Shown here one piece after another: positions 28,431 through 38,580 of a DNA stretch of 64,000 nucleotides. The notes beneath the pieces are model-generated. The model did no database searches. It had not been told where the DNA came from and was given only the letters and a program-made list of their open reading frames with translations. Each line of letters opens with the position of its first letter. Within the stretch, counting starts at the first letter, position 1. Source of the DNA: Pseudomonas frederiksbergensis (GTDB lineage Bacteria; Pseudomonadota; Gammaproteobacteria; Pseudomonadales; Pseudomonadaceae); contig NZ_FNTF01000002.1 in the NCBI RefSeq assembly GCF_900105495.1, positions 3,137,501 to 3,201,500 on the forward strand. Reading direction: 5' to 3'. The translations under genes and the position numbers were made by a program.

Positions 28431-29058
28431 ATGAGTCGTTATCAACCCCCGTTGACCCTGACCACCAGAATGTTGGCGTTGGTCGCGGGGATGCTCGGCG
28501 ACTGATTGGCATCCGCTAATCATCAGCTGCGTCTTCCATTACGAATTCGAGTTCATCCATCCCTTCACTGACGGTAACGGACGCATGGGCCGTCTTTGGC
28601 AGACTTTGATACTCAGTCAATGGCGCCCGGTGTTGGCATATTTGCCTGTCGAAGCGGTCATTCGAGATCAGCAGGATGCATATTACGCGGCATTGTCGGC
28701 GGCTGATCAGTTGGCTGAGGCGACGCCTTTTGTCGAGTTCATGCTGCAAGCATTGAGTCTCGCGCTTGAGGAAGCAGCCCTTGGTGAATCAGTAACCGAC
28801 CCAGTAACCGACCTGGTAAGCGACCCAGTAGGGAAATTGCTTTCAGCGCTCCATATTAACGGCCCGCTTAAAATCAGCGACTTAATGACAGAGGTCGGTT
28901 TGGCTCACAAGGCGACCTTTCGGGCTAACTATCTCAGGTCCGCATTGGCTGCCAACTTGATTGAAATGACCAATCCCGGGTCGCCAAGCAGCCCTGCTCA
29001 AAAATATCGACTGACCCAGCATGGCAAGCGGATTGCCGCACGGCTCAAGTCGGCGTAG
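28431..29058 (+). pseudogene. Fic-family protein gene, internally deleted and frameshifted
   Basis: Two pieces of one Fic gene remain. The first (28431-28505) has an intact ribosome-binding site GGAAAGAG and encodes MSRYQPPLTLTTRMLALVA, the usual N-terminus of this Fic subfamily, then stops at TGA. The second, in another frame, resumes near 28510 with HPLIISCVFHYEFEFIHPF followed by the catalytic motif HPFTDGNGRMGR and runs to 29058 through a winged-helix-like tail. Roughly the residues between the N-terminus and the Fic motif (well over 100 in intact homologues) are gone. Fic enzymes AMPylate target proteins; this copy should be dead unless the 3' part is translated from the internal ATG at 28585. 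Confidence 0.75.
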
Positions 29059-29074
29059 TCGTTCTGGACGCGAA

Positions 29075-29112
29075 TAAAAAATGCCCGCATCAATCGATGC
29101 GGGCATTTTTTG
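29075..29112. terminator. Bidirectional terminator between fic remnant and slt
   Basis: A 10-bp perfect stem ATGCCCGCAT / ATGCGGGCAT flanked by AAAAA on the left and TTTTTT on the right. It works for both convergent transcripts. Confidence 0.9.
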
Positions 29113-29128
29113 TCAGTGCTTCGAAGGC

Positions 29129-31057
29129 TCATTGATCGTCAAAATAGCGCTCATGCCAATCCACCAACGGCTGCGGTGAGTTGAGCTTCTGGCCGTAGAT
29201 CACCGAGTACGACAGCACGTTCTGCACGTACTGACGGGTTTCGTCGAACGGGATGCTTTCCACCCAGACGTCGAAGCTCAGATGGTCCGCACCGCGTAGC
29301 CACTGACGCACGCGGCCGGGGCCGGCGTTGTAGGCTGCGGACGCGAGGACGCGGTTGCCATTGAACTGGCTGTGAACCTGGCTCAGGTAGGCGGCACCGA
29401 GCTGGATGTTCTTGTCCGGATCGAACACTTGCTGCGGCGAGGCCAGTGGAATGCTGAACTTGCGCGCAGTCTCCTTGGCGGTGCCGGGCATCAGCTGCAT
29501 CAGGCCGCTGGCGCCGACGCCGGAGCGGGCGTCGGCCATGAAGGCACTTTCCTGGCGAGTGATGGCGAACACCCAGCTCGAGTGCAGGCCGCGAGCCTTG
29601 GCTTCGCGCACCAGGGTTTCGCGGTGGGCCATCGGGAAGCGGATATCCAGGTCGTCCCAGTACTTCGCCTGACTGATGGTGCGAATTGCCGGGAAATACC
29701 ATTTCAGGTCGTAGGCCAGTTTCGCCTGGGCGACCATTTCGTCGCGGTTGAAGTGGCGGCTGACGTGGTACCACTCGCGACGACCGTCGACGATCTGCCC
29801 GCGAGCATGGAATTCCAGGGCGCGTCGTATGCCTGGGGTATTGCGCACCTTGTTGATCAGCGCCTGACTGAGCACCAGCGGTTTGTTGTTCAGTGAATAG
29901 GGGGATTGCGAGCGGTCGGCGGCCAGGAAACCGTAGAAGTCGCGCTCTTGAGCCAGGTTCTTGTAAAGCGTCTGTACTTCGGGATTCTGTGGCTGGGCCA
30001 GTTCCAGGCTGCGAGCCTGCCAGTAACGCCAGCGGTTGGTGGTGGCCAGATCCTGAGGCAGGCGACGCGTCAATTGATAGGCATCATCCCAGCGGGCCAG
30101 ACGCAATAGCAGGCGCAGGCGCCATTCAGAAACGGTGTTGTCCCGCAACTCCGGGTCGTATTTGGTCATCACGTCCAGCGCGCGGCTGTCGAAACGTCGT
30201 GCAAGGGTCAGCCCGATTTCTCGGGCGATGGCCACTTTTTCGTCTCGCGAGAAGTGCATGCTGCTGGCATAGCCGTCGAGCAAGGCCATGGCCTTGTCCG
30301 GATCCTGTTTGGCCAGGCGGCGCAGGCCGAGGCTGACGATGTCGGACATTGGCTCATCGGCCGGGGTGAAGCGCGACGGCTGATTGAGCAGCTCGGGTTT
30401 CTGCGCCACATCTATCAACAAACGACCGCGAGGGGCGAGGGTGGTCAGGCCACTCACCAGGCTGTTGGCCAACGGGTAGTTGCGCGCCTGGGCGGCGAGT
30501 TTAGTGCGCTCCCAGCGTTTCTGTTCGGTCAGTTGACCTTCGGCGGCCCAGATCCCGAACAAGCCATCACATGCCCCAGGCAGCGATTTACCGGTCAGCC
30601 AGAGTTTTTCGGCGTTGGCATAACCTTCGGTCTTCTGTTTGCGCGCGATCTGATTCTGCGCGTTCAGGCAGTCCAGTTCGGTGAAATTGAGTTTGGGGTC
30701 GTAGTACTTGACGAAGGTCTCCCAGTCGCCGCGATCGGCCAGCCAGCGCAACCAGCGAAGTTTCATCCAGTTGGCTTGCGGCAGGTCGCCGTGTTCGGCG
30801 AGAAATTTCTCGATTTCGGCATTGCTCGCGGTTTTCAGACGTGCGGTCAGTTCGTCATACGCAAGATAAGGCTCCAACGGGTAATCACTAAGAGCCTGGC
30901 TGTAACGGAAGTAAGGACCTGTATCACCCTTGGCCAGGGCACGCTTGGCTTCATCGTAGTATTGACGCTGGGTAGACAGGTCCACCGCCTGTGCTGTTTG
31001 GATGGCAGTGGCAGAAAGAAGAAAACAGGATAAAAGACCAAAAAGGCGACTGCGCAT
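29129..31057 (-). CDS. slt: Soluble lytic murein transglycosylase Slt
   Basis: A 642-residue periplasmic enzyme that cleaves peptidoglycan between MurNAc and GlcNAc with 1,6-anhydro product. It starts MRSRLFGLLSCFLLSATAIQ, a signal peptide cut after AQA. A long alpha-helical superhelix follows, then a lysozyme-like SLT domain: catalytic Glu in ITRQESAFMADARSGVGASGLMQ in two overlapping blocks, and AYNAGPGRV. The ATG at 31057 has GGAC 9 bp upstream; upstream ATGs at 31081 and 31105 lack signals. It is divergent from uup. Confidence 0.94.
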   Translation of the reverse strand: MRSRLFGLLSCFLLSATAIQTAQAVDLSTQRQYYDEAKRALAKGDTGPYFRYSQALSDYPLEPYLAYDELTARLKTASNAEIEKFLAEHGDLPQANWMKLRWLRWLADRGDWETFVKYYDPKLNFTELDCLNAQNQIARKQKTEGYANAEKLWLTGKSLPGACDGLFGIWAAEGQLTEQKRWERTKLAAQARNYPLANSLVSGLTTLAPRGRLLIDVAQKPELLNQPSRFTPADEPMSDIVSLGLRRLAKQDPDKAMALLDGYASSMHFSRDEKVAIAREIGLTLARRFDSRALDVMTKYDPELRDNTVSEWRLRLLLRLARWDDAYQLTRRLPQDLATTNRWRYWQARSLELAQPQNPEVQTLYKNLAQERDFYGFLAADRSQSPYSLNNKPLVLSQALINKVRNTPGIRRALEFHARGQIVDGRREWYHVSRHFNRDEMVAQAKLAYDLKWYFPAIRTISQAKYWDDLDIRFPMAHRETLVREAKARGLHSSWVFAITRQESAFMADARSGVGASGLMQLMPGTAKETARKFSIPLASPQQVFDPDKNIQLGAAYLSQVHSQFNGNRVLASAAYNAGPGRVRQWLRGADHLSFDVWVESIPFDETRQYVQNVLSYSVIYGQKLNSPQPLVDWHERYFDDQ

Positions 31058-31270
31058 GAGACGTCCGAACAGAGAAATCATGACAAGCGTTGAAGATACC
31101 AACACTGAATTAACTGTAGCTTAGCCTTTTGCCAGCAGCGGGCGAAAGCTTTGCCGGCCTGTCAGCATCAGTTCGCAACATTTGTCATGCAGAGTGTCGC
31201 GAAGGTGAAATTGCCGGCCTTCTGAAGCCTCAATTCAGGTAGAATGCGCGCCCGGTTTTTGGAGAAGCTC

Positions 31271-33190
31271 ATGACCCTGCTCAAATTCAGCGATGTGTCC
31301 CTTGCTTTCGGCTCTACGCCGTTGTTGGACAAGGTGTCCTGGCAGATCGCCCGTGGTGAGCGGGTGTGCATCATCGGCCGCAATGGCACTGGCAAGTCCA
31401 GCATGATGAAGCTCGTCAAGGGCGACCAGAAGCCCGATGACGGCTCCGTTTGGCGCGCACCCGGCCTCAAGATTGGCGAATTGCCGCAAGAATTGCCGGT
31501 AGCCGACGAGCGGACCGTGTTCGACGTGGTGGCTGAAGGCCTGGACGGTGTCGGCGAACTGCTCGCGCAGTATCACCACCTGAGCCAGAACATCGTCACC
31601 GACGCCGATCTGGACAAACTGATGCACGTCCAGCACGACCTCGAAGCCCGTGACGGCTGGCGTTTGCAGCAATTGGTCGACAGCACCTTGAGCCGTCTGC
31701 AGTTGCCGGCCGACAAGACCCTCGCCGAGTTGTCCGGCGGCTGGCGTCGTCGCGTCCTGCTGGCTCAGGCTCTGGTTTCCGAACCCGATCTGTTGCTGCT
31801 CGACGAACCGACCAACCACCTGGACATCGGTGCAATTGCCTGGCTCGAAGAAGCGCTGAAGGATTTCCAGGGCGCCGTGCTGTTCATCACGCACGACCGT
31901 TCATTCCTGCAGAACCTCGCGACGCGCATTCTCGAACTGGATCGCGGTGGCCTGATCGACTGGAACGGCGACTACGCCAGCTTCCTCGTGCACAAGGAAG
32001 CCTCGCTGGCCGCTGAAGACACCGCCAACGCGCTGTTCGACAAAAAACTGGCCCAGGAAGAAGTCTGGATCCGCCAGGGCATCAAGGCTCGCCGCACTCG
32101 CAACGAAGGCCGCGTCCGCGCCCTCAAAGCCCTGCGCAACGAGCGCAGCGAGCGTCGTGAGCGCACCGGCAAGGCCAACATCCAGCTGGATACCGCCGAC
32201 AAGTCCGGCAAGCAGGTGATGGTCCTCGAGAACGTCAGCTTCGCTCACCCGGGCGGCCCGTTCCTGATCAAGGATTTCTCGATGGTCCTGCAGCGCGGCG
32301 ACCGTATCGGTCTGCTCGGCGCCAACGGCACCGGCAAAACCACACTGCTGAAGCTGATGCTCAGCGGTCTGCAGCCAACCAGCGGCACAGTGGAAGAAGG
32401 GACGCGCATCGACGTGGCCTACTTCGACCAGTTGCGCCATCAGCTGGACCTGGAAAAGACCGTAATTGACAACGTTGCGGAAGGTCGCGACTTCATCGAT
32501 ATCGATGGTCAGAGCCGCCACGTGCTGAGCTACCTCGGCGATTTCCTGTTCAGCCCGCAGCGTGCCCGCACGCCGGTGAAGGCGCTGTCCGGTGGTGAGC
32601 GTGCCCGTCTGCTGCTGGCGAAACTGTTCAGCAAACCGGCGAACCTGCTGGTCCTCGATGAACCGACCAACGACCTCGACGTCGAAACCCTCGAGTTGCT
32701 GGAAGAGGTCTTGCTGACCTTCAACGGCACCGTGCTGATGGTCAGTCACGACCGGGCGTTCCTCGACAACGTGGTCACCAGTACCCTGGTCTTCGAAGGT
32801 GAAGGCAAGGTTCGCGAATACGTCGGTGGTTATCAGGACTGGCTGCGTCAGGGCGGCTCGCCGCGCCTGCTGGGCGTGACCGAGAGCAAGTCCGGCAAAG
32901 CCGACCTGACCTCTGCTGTCGTGACGGCCGAAGCTGCGCCAGTTGCTGCTGCAGTCGAAGCGCCGGTGGCGAAGAAGAAGCTCAGCTACAAGTTGCAGCG
33001 TGAGCTGGAAATGTTGCCGGGCCAGATCGAAGCCATGGAGCAGCAGATCGCTACCGTCGAGGCGCAAATGGCCGATGCCGGTTTTTATCAGCGTCCTGCG
33101 GCCGAGACCGCTGCCGTGATTGCTCAGTTGGAGCAGTTGCAGGCTGAGCACGACGTAATGGTCGAGCGTTGGGCCGAGCTGGATGCCTGA
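31271..33190 (+). CDS. uup: ABC-F family ATPase Uup
   Basis: A 639-residue soluble protein with two ABC ATPase domains and no membrane domain. Walker A motifs are GRNGTGKSS (near residue 36) and GANGTGKTT (near 352). Signatures are LSGGWRRRV and LSGGERARL, and Walker B sequences are LLLLDEPTNHLD and LLVLDEPTNDLD. A C-terminal coiled coil (MLPGQIEAMEQQIATVEAQ) completes the Uup layout. ABC-F proteins act on the ribosome; Uup is also linked to precise excision and replication. The start follows a TTTTGGAGAAG site. Confidence 0.93.
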   Translation: MTLLKFSDVSLAFGSTPLLDKVSWQIARGERVCIIGRNGTGKSSMMKLVKGDQKPDDGSVWRAPGLKIGELPQELPVADERTVFDVVAEGLDGVGELLAQYHHLSQNIVTDADLDKLMHVQHDLEARDGWRLQQLVDSTLSRLQLPADKTLAELSGGWRRRVLLAQALVSEPDLLLLDEPTNHLDIGAIAWLEEALKDFQGAVLFITHDRSFLQNLATRILELDRGGLIDWNGDYASFLVHKEASLAAEDTANALFDKKLAQEEVWIRQGIKARRTRNEGRVRALKALRNERSERRERTGKANIQLDTADKSGKQVMVLENVSFAHPGGPFLIKDFSMVLQRGDRIGLLGANGTGKTTLLKLMLSGLQPTSGTVEEGTRIDVAYFDQLRHQLDLEKTVIDNVAEGRDFIDIDGQSRHVLSYLGDFLFSPQRARTPVKALSGGERARLLLAKLFSKPANLLVLDEPTNDLDVETLELLEEVLLTFNGTVLMVSHDRAFLDNVVTSTLVFEGEGKVREYVGGYQDWLRQGGSPRLLGVTESKSGKADLTSAVVTAEAAPVAAAVEAPVAKKKLSYKLQRELEMLPGQIEAMEQQIATVEAQMADAGFYQRPAAETAAVIAQLEQLQAEHDVMVERWAELDA

Positions 33191-33202
33191 TTGATCCTGC
33201 TA

Positions 33203-33242
33203 TAAAAAAGCCCGGCGTTCAGTGATGAGCGCCGGGCTTTTC
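33203..33242. terminator. Bidirectional terminator between uup and usp
   Basis: Stem AAAAAAGCCCGGCG / CGCCGGGCTTTT with a 12-base loop. T runs occur on both strands. Confidence 0.9.
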
Positions 33243-33256
33243 GTAAGTGCTGTGGT

Positions 33257-33694
33257 TTAGCTTTTGATCAGGCGCACCGCGAGCACATCACAAGGCGCAC
33301 CGTGCAGCACGTCATTGGCAGTCGAGCCCAGCAGCAATGCCAGGCCGTGTCGGCCATGGCTGCCCACCACGATCAGGTCGCAGGTCTGTTCCTTGGCCAG
33401 GTGGTGGATCTCCTGGCGTGGCTGGCCGTAGGTCAGGTGGCTGTATTCCTTGGAGAGTTCCGGATACTTCACGATCAGTCGGTCCAGGCGTTCCTTGGCC
33501 TGATCGAACTGCTGTTGTTGCAGTTGTGACAGGTCCATGGGGACGTCGCCGCCAAAGGCCATGGCCATTGGTTCGACAATATGCACCAGGGACAGCTTCG
33601 CCCCGTTGCTCACTGACAGTTCGCGAGCGCGGTGGATTACAGGATCGCACTCTTCGGTTAGATCTACAGCGACCAGAATGTGGTTGTAGGGCAT
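33257..33694 (-). CDS. Universal stress protein, UspA family
   Basis: A 145-residue single Usp domain. It begins MPYNHILVAVDLTEECDPVIHRA and carries the nucleotide-binding signature GSHGRHGLALLLGSTAND (G-2x-G-9x-G-S/T), so it is the ATP-binding type. It probably has a stress or low-energy survival role. The ATG at 33694 follows the perfect AGGAGGAGCACCTC ribosome-binding site; a longer reading to 33853 is not supported. Confidence 0.92.
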   Translation of the reverse strand: MPYNHILVAVDLTEECDPVIHRARELSVSNGAKLSLVHIVEPMAMAFGGDVPMDLSQLQQQQFDQAKERLDRLIVKYPELSKEYSHLTYGQPRQEIHHLAKEQTCDLIVVGSHGRHGLALLLGSTANDVLHGAPCDVLAVRLIKS

Positions 33695-33798
33695 GAGGTG
33701 CTCCTCCTGAGGGTTGCAATATTGGTAAGTATGGCTGGTTTCAAGCGCATTGTTTCCACAGTGACCCAATGCGCTCATCAAGAATCGGGAGTACAGAT

Positions 33799-34236
33799 AT
33801 GACGGTCTGGATAGTGGTGTCAATCTTGTTGGTGGTTCTGAGTCCGCTGGCATGGTTGCGTCCGTCGCGTCACCAGAGCGGGCGCATGGCCCTGCGCATG
33901 GAGGCGCGACGCATCGGATTGGCGATGCAGCTGGCGCCTCAGGACTGGCCGCACTGGCTGAGCAAGGAGCCGCCGAGCCCTTGCGCCCAATACCATCGAC
34001 CGCGGCGTGGCAATCGGCCGGCGTGCTGGAGTTACTGGCAAAAAGCGCCGGGTGTGTGGGTCAATCAGTGGCAGGAGGTCTGCGAGGAGCCAGCGTTGCT
34101 GATTCATTTCGAAAAATTGCCCGACAACGTTTACAAGGTCGAAGCAGACAAGCAGATGATCACGTTGTATTGGGGTGAGAAGGGCGAAGCGACGGTTTTG
34201 CAGGATATTGATGCGGTGCTGAAGGCGCTGGCTTAA
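33799..34236 (+). CDS. Membrane-anchored protein of unknown function
   Basis: A 145-residue protein with one N-terminal membrane helix (MTVWIVVSILLVVLSPLAWL) and a soluble tail rich in basic residues and Trp. No known domain is recognised. The ATG at 33799 follows CGGGAG. A gene of this kind sits between the usp and fad genes in other Pseudomonas as I recall. A strong perfect hairpin starts 4 bp after its stop. Confidence 0.75.
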   Translation: MTVWIVVSILLVVLSPLAWLRPSRHQSGRMALRMEARRIGLAMQLAPQDWPHWLSKEPPSPCAQYHRPRRGNRPACWSYWQKAPGVWVNQWQEVCEEPALLIHFEKLPDNVYKVEADKQMITLYWGEKGEATVLQDIDAVLKALA

Positions 34237-34240
34237 ATCA

Positions 34241-34275
34241 CGGAAATTTCGCGCCGCAATGGCGCGAAATTTCCG
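34241..34275 (+). terminator. Perfect 15-bp hairpin after the 33799 gene
   Basis: Arms 34241-34255 and 34261-34275 (CGGAAATTTCGCGCC and its exact reverse complement) close a 5-base loop. There is no T run, so it is either a non-classical terminator or another structured element. Confidence 0.5.
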
Positions 34276-34601
34276 GCAGACAGGCAATAAAAAGCCCGAC
34301 ATCATCATCGGGCTGGAGTTGGCCAGGCAGGCCGGTAATTCTGGGTCACACTGATCTTACGCTGGGCATTCGCCAAAAGCGTTCATGTTTTTTTCCACAA
34401 GGTCCCGCCAGCGTAGCTTGTTAAACAAAGGCTGCAGCGAATTAGGGCGACTTTTCTAACTATTGATCCTATGAATGGCCTTACATGCAGACGCGTGTTG
34501 CAGGGCTTCGCGGTACGGAAATGACCGGAAAGTCGCGTTTCAACCAGTATTTTGGGCGATTGACAATTGTCGGAAATTCCGTGAAGGTGACGTACCCAAA
34601 T

Positions 34602-34615
34602 CAAACGGGCGTATG
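34602..34615 (+). promoter_or_regulatory. Possible PsrA operator upstream of fadBA
   Basis: CAAACGGGCGTATG matches the PsrA consensus G/CAAAC-N4-GTTTG/C except for one base in the right half. PsrA represses fadBA in P. aeruginosa and is encoded 9 kb away in this window. Confidence 0.45.
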
Positions 34616-34777
34616 AATTGAGCGTTTGTATTACAGACCGCTCCTACAGAATCCCGACTATCGCGTTGGCGGGTGTGCCGGGTGAATGGGCGTAGCATTG
34701 ACGTTAAACGTCCCTGCCGAACCATTCGCCTGCGTCCGACGTGTACTGTTCAGCTTCCATATCGTGGAGATCAGTTG

Positions 34778-36925
34778 ATGATTTACGAAGGTAAAGCCAT
34801 CACGGTTAAGGCTCTTGAAAGTGGCATCGTCGAATTGAAATTCGACCTCAAGGGTGAGTCCGTCAACAAGTTCAACCGTCTAACCCTGAACGAACTGCGT
34901 CAGGCCGTAGACACCATCAAGGCAGATGCTTCGATCAAGGGTGTGATCGTCAGCAGTGGCAAGGACGTGTTCATCGTCGGCGCCGACATCACCGAATTTG
35001 TCGAGAACTTCAAGCTGCCTGATGCAGAGCTTGTTGCTGGCAATCTGGAAGCCAACAAGATTTTCAGCGATTTCGAAGACCTCAACGTCCCGACTGTCGC
35101 CGCGATCAACGGCATCGCCCTGGGTGGCGGTCTGGAAATGTGCCTGGCGGCGGACTACCGCGTCATGTCCACCAAGGCCAAGATCGGTCTGCCGGAAGTC
35201 AAGCTGGGCATCTACCCGGGCTTCGGCGGTACCGTGCGCCTGCCGCGCATCATCGGTGCCGATAACGCCATCGAATGGATTGCCGCCGGCAAGGAAAACC
35301 GCCCTGAAGACGCGCTGAAAGTCGGCGCAGTCGACGCAGTGGTTGCCCCTGAGAAACTGCAGGAAGCTGCTCTGGAGCTGATCAAACGCGCCATTTCCGG
35401 CGAGTTCGACTACAAGGCCAAGCGTCAGCCGAAGCTCGAAAAGCTCAAGCTCAACGCCATTGAACAGATGATGTCGTTCGAAACCGCCAAGGGTTTCGTG
35501 GCCGGTCAGGCGGGCCCGAACTACCCGGCACCGGTCGAAGCGATCAAGACTATCCAGAAAGCCGCGAACTTCGGTCGCGACAAGGCGCTGGAAGTCGAAG
35601 CCAATGGTTTCGTCAAACTGGCCAAGACTTCTGCCGCGCAGAGCTTGATCGGGCTGTTCCTGAACGATCAGGAGCTGAAGAAAAAGGCCAAGGCCTACGA
35701 CGAAATCGCCAAGGAAGTGAAGCAGGCTGCCGTATTGGGCGCTGGCATCATGGGCGGCGGTATCGCTTATCAGTCGGCCTCCAAAGGTACGCCGATCCTG
35801 ATGAAGGACATCAACGAGCACGGCATCGAGCAAGGTCTGGCAGAAGCTGCCAAATTGCTGGTGGGCCGCGTTGATAAAGGTCGCATGACCCCGGCGAAAA
35901 TGGCCGAAGTGCTCAATGGCATTCGTCCGACCCTGTCCTACGGTGATTTCGGTCACGTCGACCTGGTCGTCGAAGCCGTTGTCGAGAATCCGAAGGTCAA
36001 GCAAGCCGTTCTGGCTGAAGTCGAAGGCAAGGTCAAAGAGGACACCATCCTCGCGTCCAATACCTCGACCATTTCCATCAGCTTGCTGGCCAAAGCCCTC
36101 AAGCGTCCGGAAAACTTCGTCGGCATGCACTTCTTCAACCCGGTGCACATGATGCCGCTGGTTGAAGTGATCCGTGGCGAGAAGTCCAGCGAAGTGGCCG
36201 TTGCCACCACCGTTGCCTACGCCAAGAAAATGGGCAAGAACCCGATCGTCGTCAACGACTGCCCGGGCTTCCTGGTCAACCGCGTGCTGTTCCCGTACTT
36301 CGGCGGTTTCGCCAAGCTGGTCAGCGCCGGCGTAGATTTCGTGCGCATCGACAAGGTCATGGAAAAATTCGGCTGGCCAATGGGCCCGGCGTACCTGATG
36401 GACGTGGTCGGCATCGACACCGGTCACCACGGTCGCGACGTGATGGCTGAAGGCTTCCCGGACCGCATGAAAGACGACCGTCGTTCGGCCATCGACGTGC
36501 TCTACGAAGCCAAGCGCCTGGGTCAGAAAAACGGTAAGGGCTTCTACGCCTACGAGACTGACAAACGCGGCAAGCAGAAGAAAGTCGCCGATCCGTCGGT
36601 ACTGGAAGTGCTTAAGCCAATCGTGTTCGAGCAGCGTGAAGTCACCGACGAAGACATCATCAACTGGATGATGATCCCGCTGTGCCTGGAAACCGTGCGT
36701 TGCCTGGAAGACGGCATTGTCGAAACCGCTGCAGAAGCCGACATGGGCCTGGTCTACGGTATCGGTTTCCCTCCATTCCGTGGCGGTGCGCTGCGCTACA
36801 TCGATTCGATGGGTGTTGCAGAGTTCGTTGCCCTGGCTGACCAGTACGCTGATTTGGGCGCGCTGTACCACCCGACCGCAAAACTGCGCGAAATGGCCAA
36901 AACCGGCCAGCGGTTCTTCGGTTAA
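34778..36925 (+). CDS. fadB: Fatty acid oxidation complex alpha subunit FadB/FaoA
   Basis: A 715-residue multifunctional beta-oxidation enzyme. The N-terminal enoyl-CoA hydratase/isomerase domain has [18 protein letters not shown] and [15 protein letters not shown] with the two catalytic Glu. The C-terminal 3-hydroxyacyl-CoA dehydrogenase domain has the NAD motif [15 protein letters not shown] near residue 320, then [15 protein letters not shown] with the catalytic His. The ATG at 34778 follows GTGGAGATCAGTTG. fadA follows after 29 bp, forming the usual two-gene operon for an alpha2-beta2 complex. It is likely repressed by PsrA. Confidence 0.96.
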   Translation: MIYEGKAITVKALESGIVELKFDLKGESVNKFNRLTLNELRQAVDTIKADASIKGVIVSSGKDVFIVGADITEFVENFKLPDAELVAGNLEANKIFSDFEDLNVPTVAAINGIALGGGLEMCLAADYRVMSTKAKIGLPEVKLGIYPGFGGTVRLPRIIGADNAIEWIAAGKENRPEDALKVGAVDAVVAPEKLQEAALELIKRAISGEFDYKAKRQPKLEKLKLNAIEQMMSFETAKGFVAGQAGPNYPAPVEAIKTIQKAANFGRDKALEVEANGFVKLAKTSAAQSLIGLFLNDQELKKKAKAYDEIAKEVKQAAVLGAGIMGGGIAYQSASKGTPILMKDINEHGIEQGLAEAAKLLVGRVDKGRMTPAKMAEVLNGIRPTLSYGDFGHVDLVVEAVVENPKVKQAVLAEVEGKVKEDTILASNTSTISISLLAKALKRPENFVGMHFFNPVHMMPLVEVIRGEKSSEVAVATTVAYAKKMGKNPIVVNDCPGFLVNRVLFPYFGGFAKLVSAGVDFVRIDKVMEKFGWPMGPAYLMDVVGIDTGHHGRDVMAEGFPDRMKDDRRSAIDVLYEAKRLGQKNGKGFYAYETDKRGKQKKVADPSVLEVLKPIVFEQREVTDEDIINWMMIPLCLETVRCLEDGIVETAAEADMGLVYGIGFPPFRGGALRYIDSMGVAEFVALADQYADLGALYHPTAKLREMAKTGQRFFG

Positions 36926-36939
36926 GCGCCCCCAACTAG

Positions 36940-38130
<1,191 letters not shown>

Positions 38131-38147
38131 GCGTTTCGTCGAAGGAA

Positions 38148-38175
38148 GCCGGGGCCAAGTGCCCCGGTTTTTGTT
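38148..38175 (+). terminator. Rho-independent terminator of fadBA
   Basis: Stem GCCGGGGC / GCCCCGGT with loop CAAGT, followed by TTTTTGTTTTT. Confidence 0.92.
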
Positions 38176-38229
38176 TTTCTGAATTTATTTTTGTTTTTAT
38201 TTTGAAAAGATTTGAGCGAGGGCCAAACC

Positions 38230-38466
38230 ATGCCGATACAACCTGGGCTCTACCAACATTACAAAGGTCCGCAGTACCGTGTATTCAGTGTTGCGCGGCA
38301 TTCGGAAACCGAAGAAGAAGTGGTGTTCTACCAAGCCCTGTATGGCGATTACGGCTTTTGGGTGCGCCCCTTGAGCATGTTCCTGGAGTCGGTCGAGGTT
38401 GACGGCGAACAGGTGCCACGCTTTGCTTTGGTGCAAGCCGAACCGAGCATATTTCCGCAGCCATAA
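38230..38466 (+). CDS. DUF1653-family protein
   Basis: A 78-residue small soluble protein beginning MPIQPGLYQHYKGPQYRVF, with ETEEEVVFYQALYGDYGFWVRP, the DUF1653 (PF07866) signature. Function is unknown. The ATG at 38230 is preferred to a TTG at 38212. It lies between fadA and topA. Confidence 0.88.
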   Translation: MPIQPGLYQHYKGPQYRVFSVARHSETEEEVVFYQALYGDYGFWVRPLSMFLESVEVDGEQVPRFALVQAEPSIFPQP

Positions 38467-38491
38467 GGGGAGTGCGCGCAGAACCCTGCGC

Positions 38492-38520
38492 TTGACCTCA
38501 CCTTGTAGCCACTATATATA
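38492..38520 (+). promoter_or_regulatory. Sigma-70 type promoter of topA
   Basis: TTGACC at 38492-38497 and TATATA at 38515-38520 are separated by exactly 17 bp. The -10 box is 60 bp upstream of the topA start. Confidence 0.7.
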
Positions 38521-38580
38521 GCGGTGCCGCGTCAGGCGCCAACCGCCTTTCACTTCTAGAATTCAGGAATTTTCTGATCC

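Larger units (their letters stand above)
34237..34777. other. 541-bp leader and promoter region of fadBA
   Basis: No gene is seen. It contains a perfect hairpin (34241-34275), a second stem AGCCCGA / TCGGGCT (34293-34314) that has a T run only on the minus strand, an A/T-rich middle part, and a PsrA-like site (34602-34615). The fadB promoter is probably between 34560 and 34700. Confidence 0.55.
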
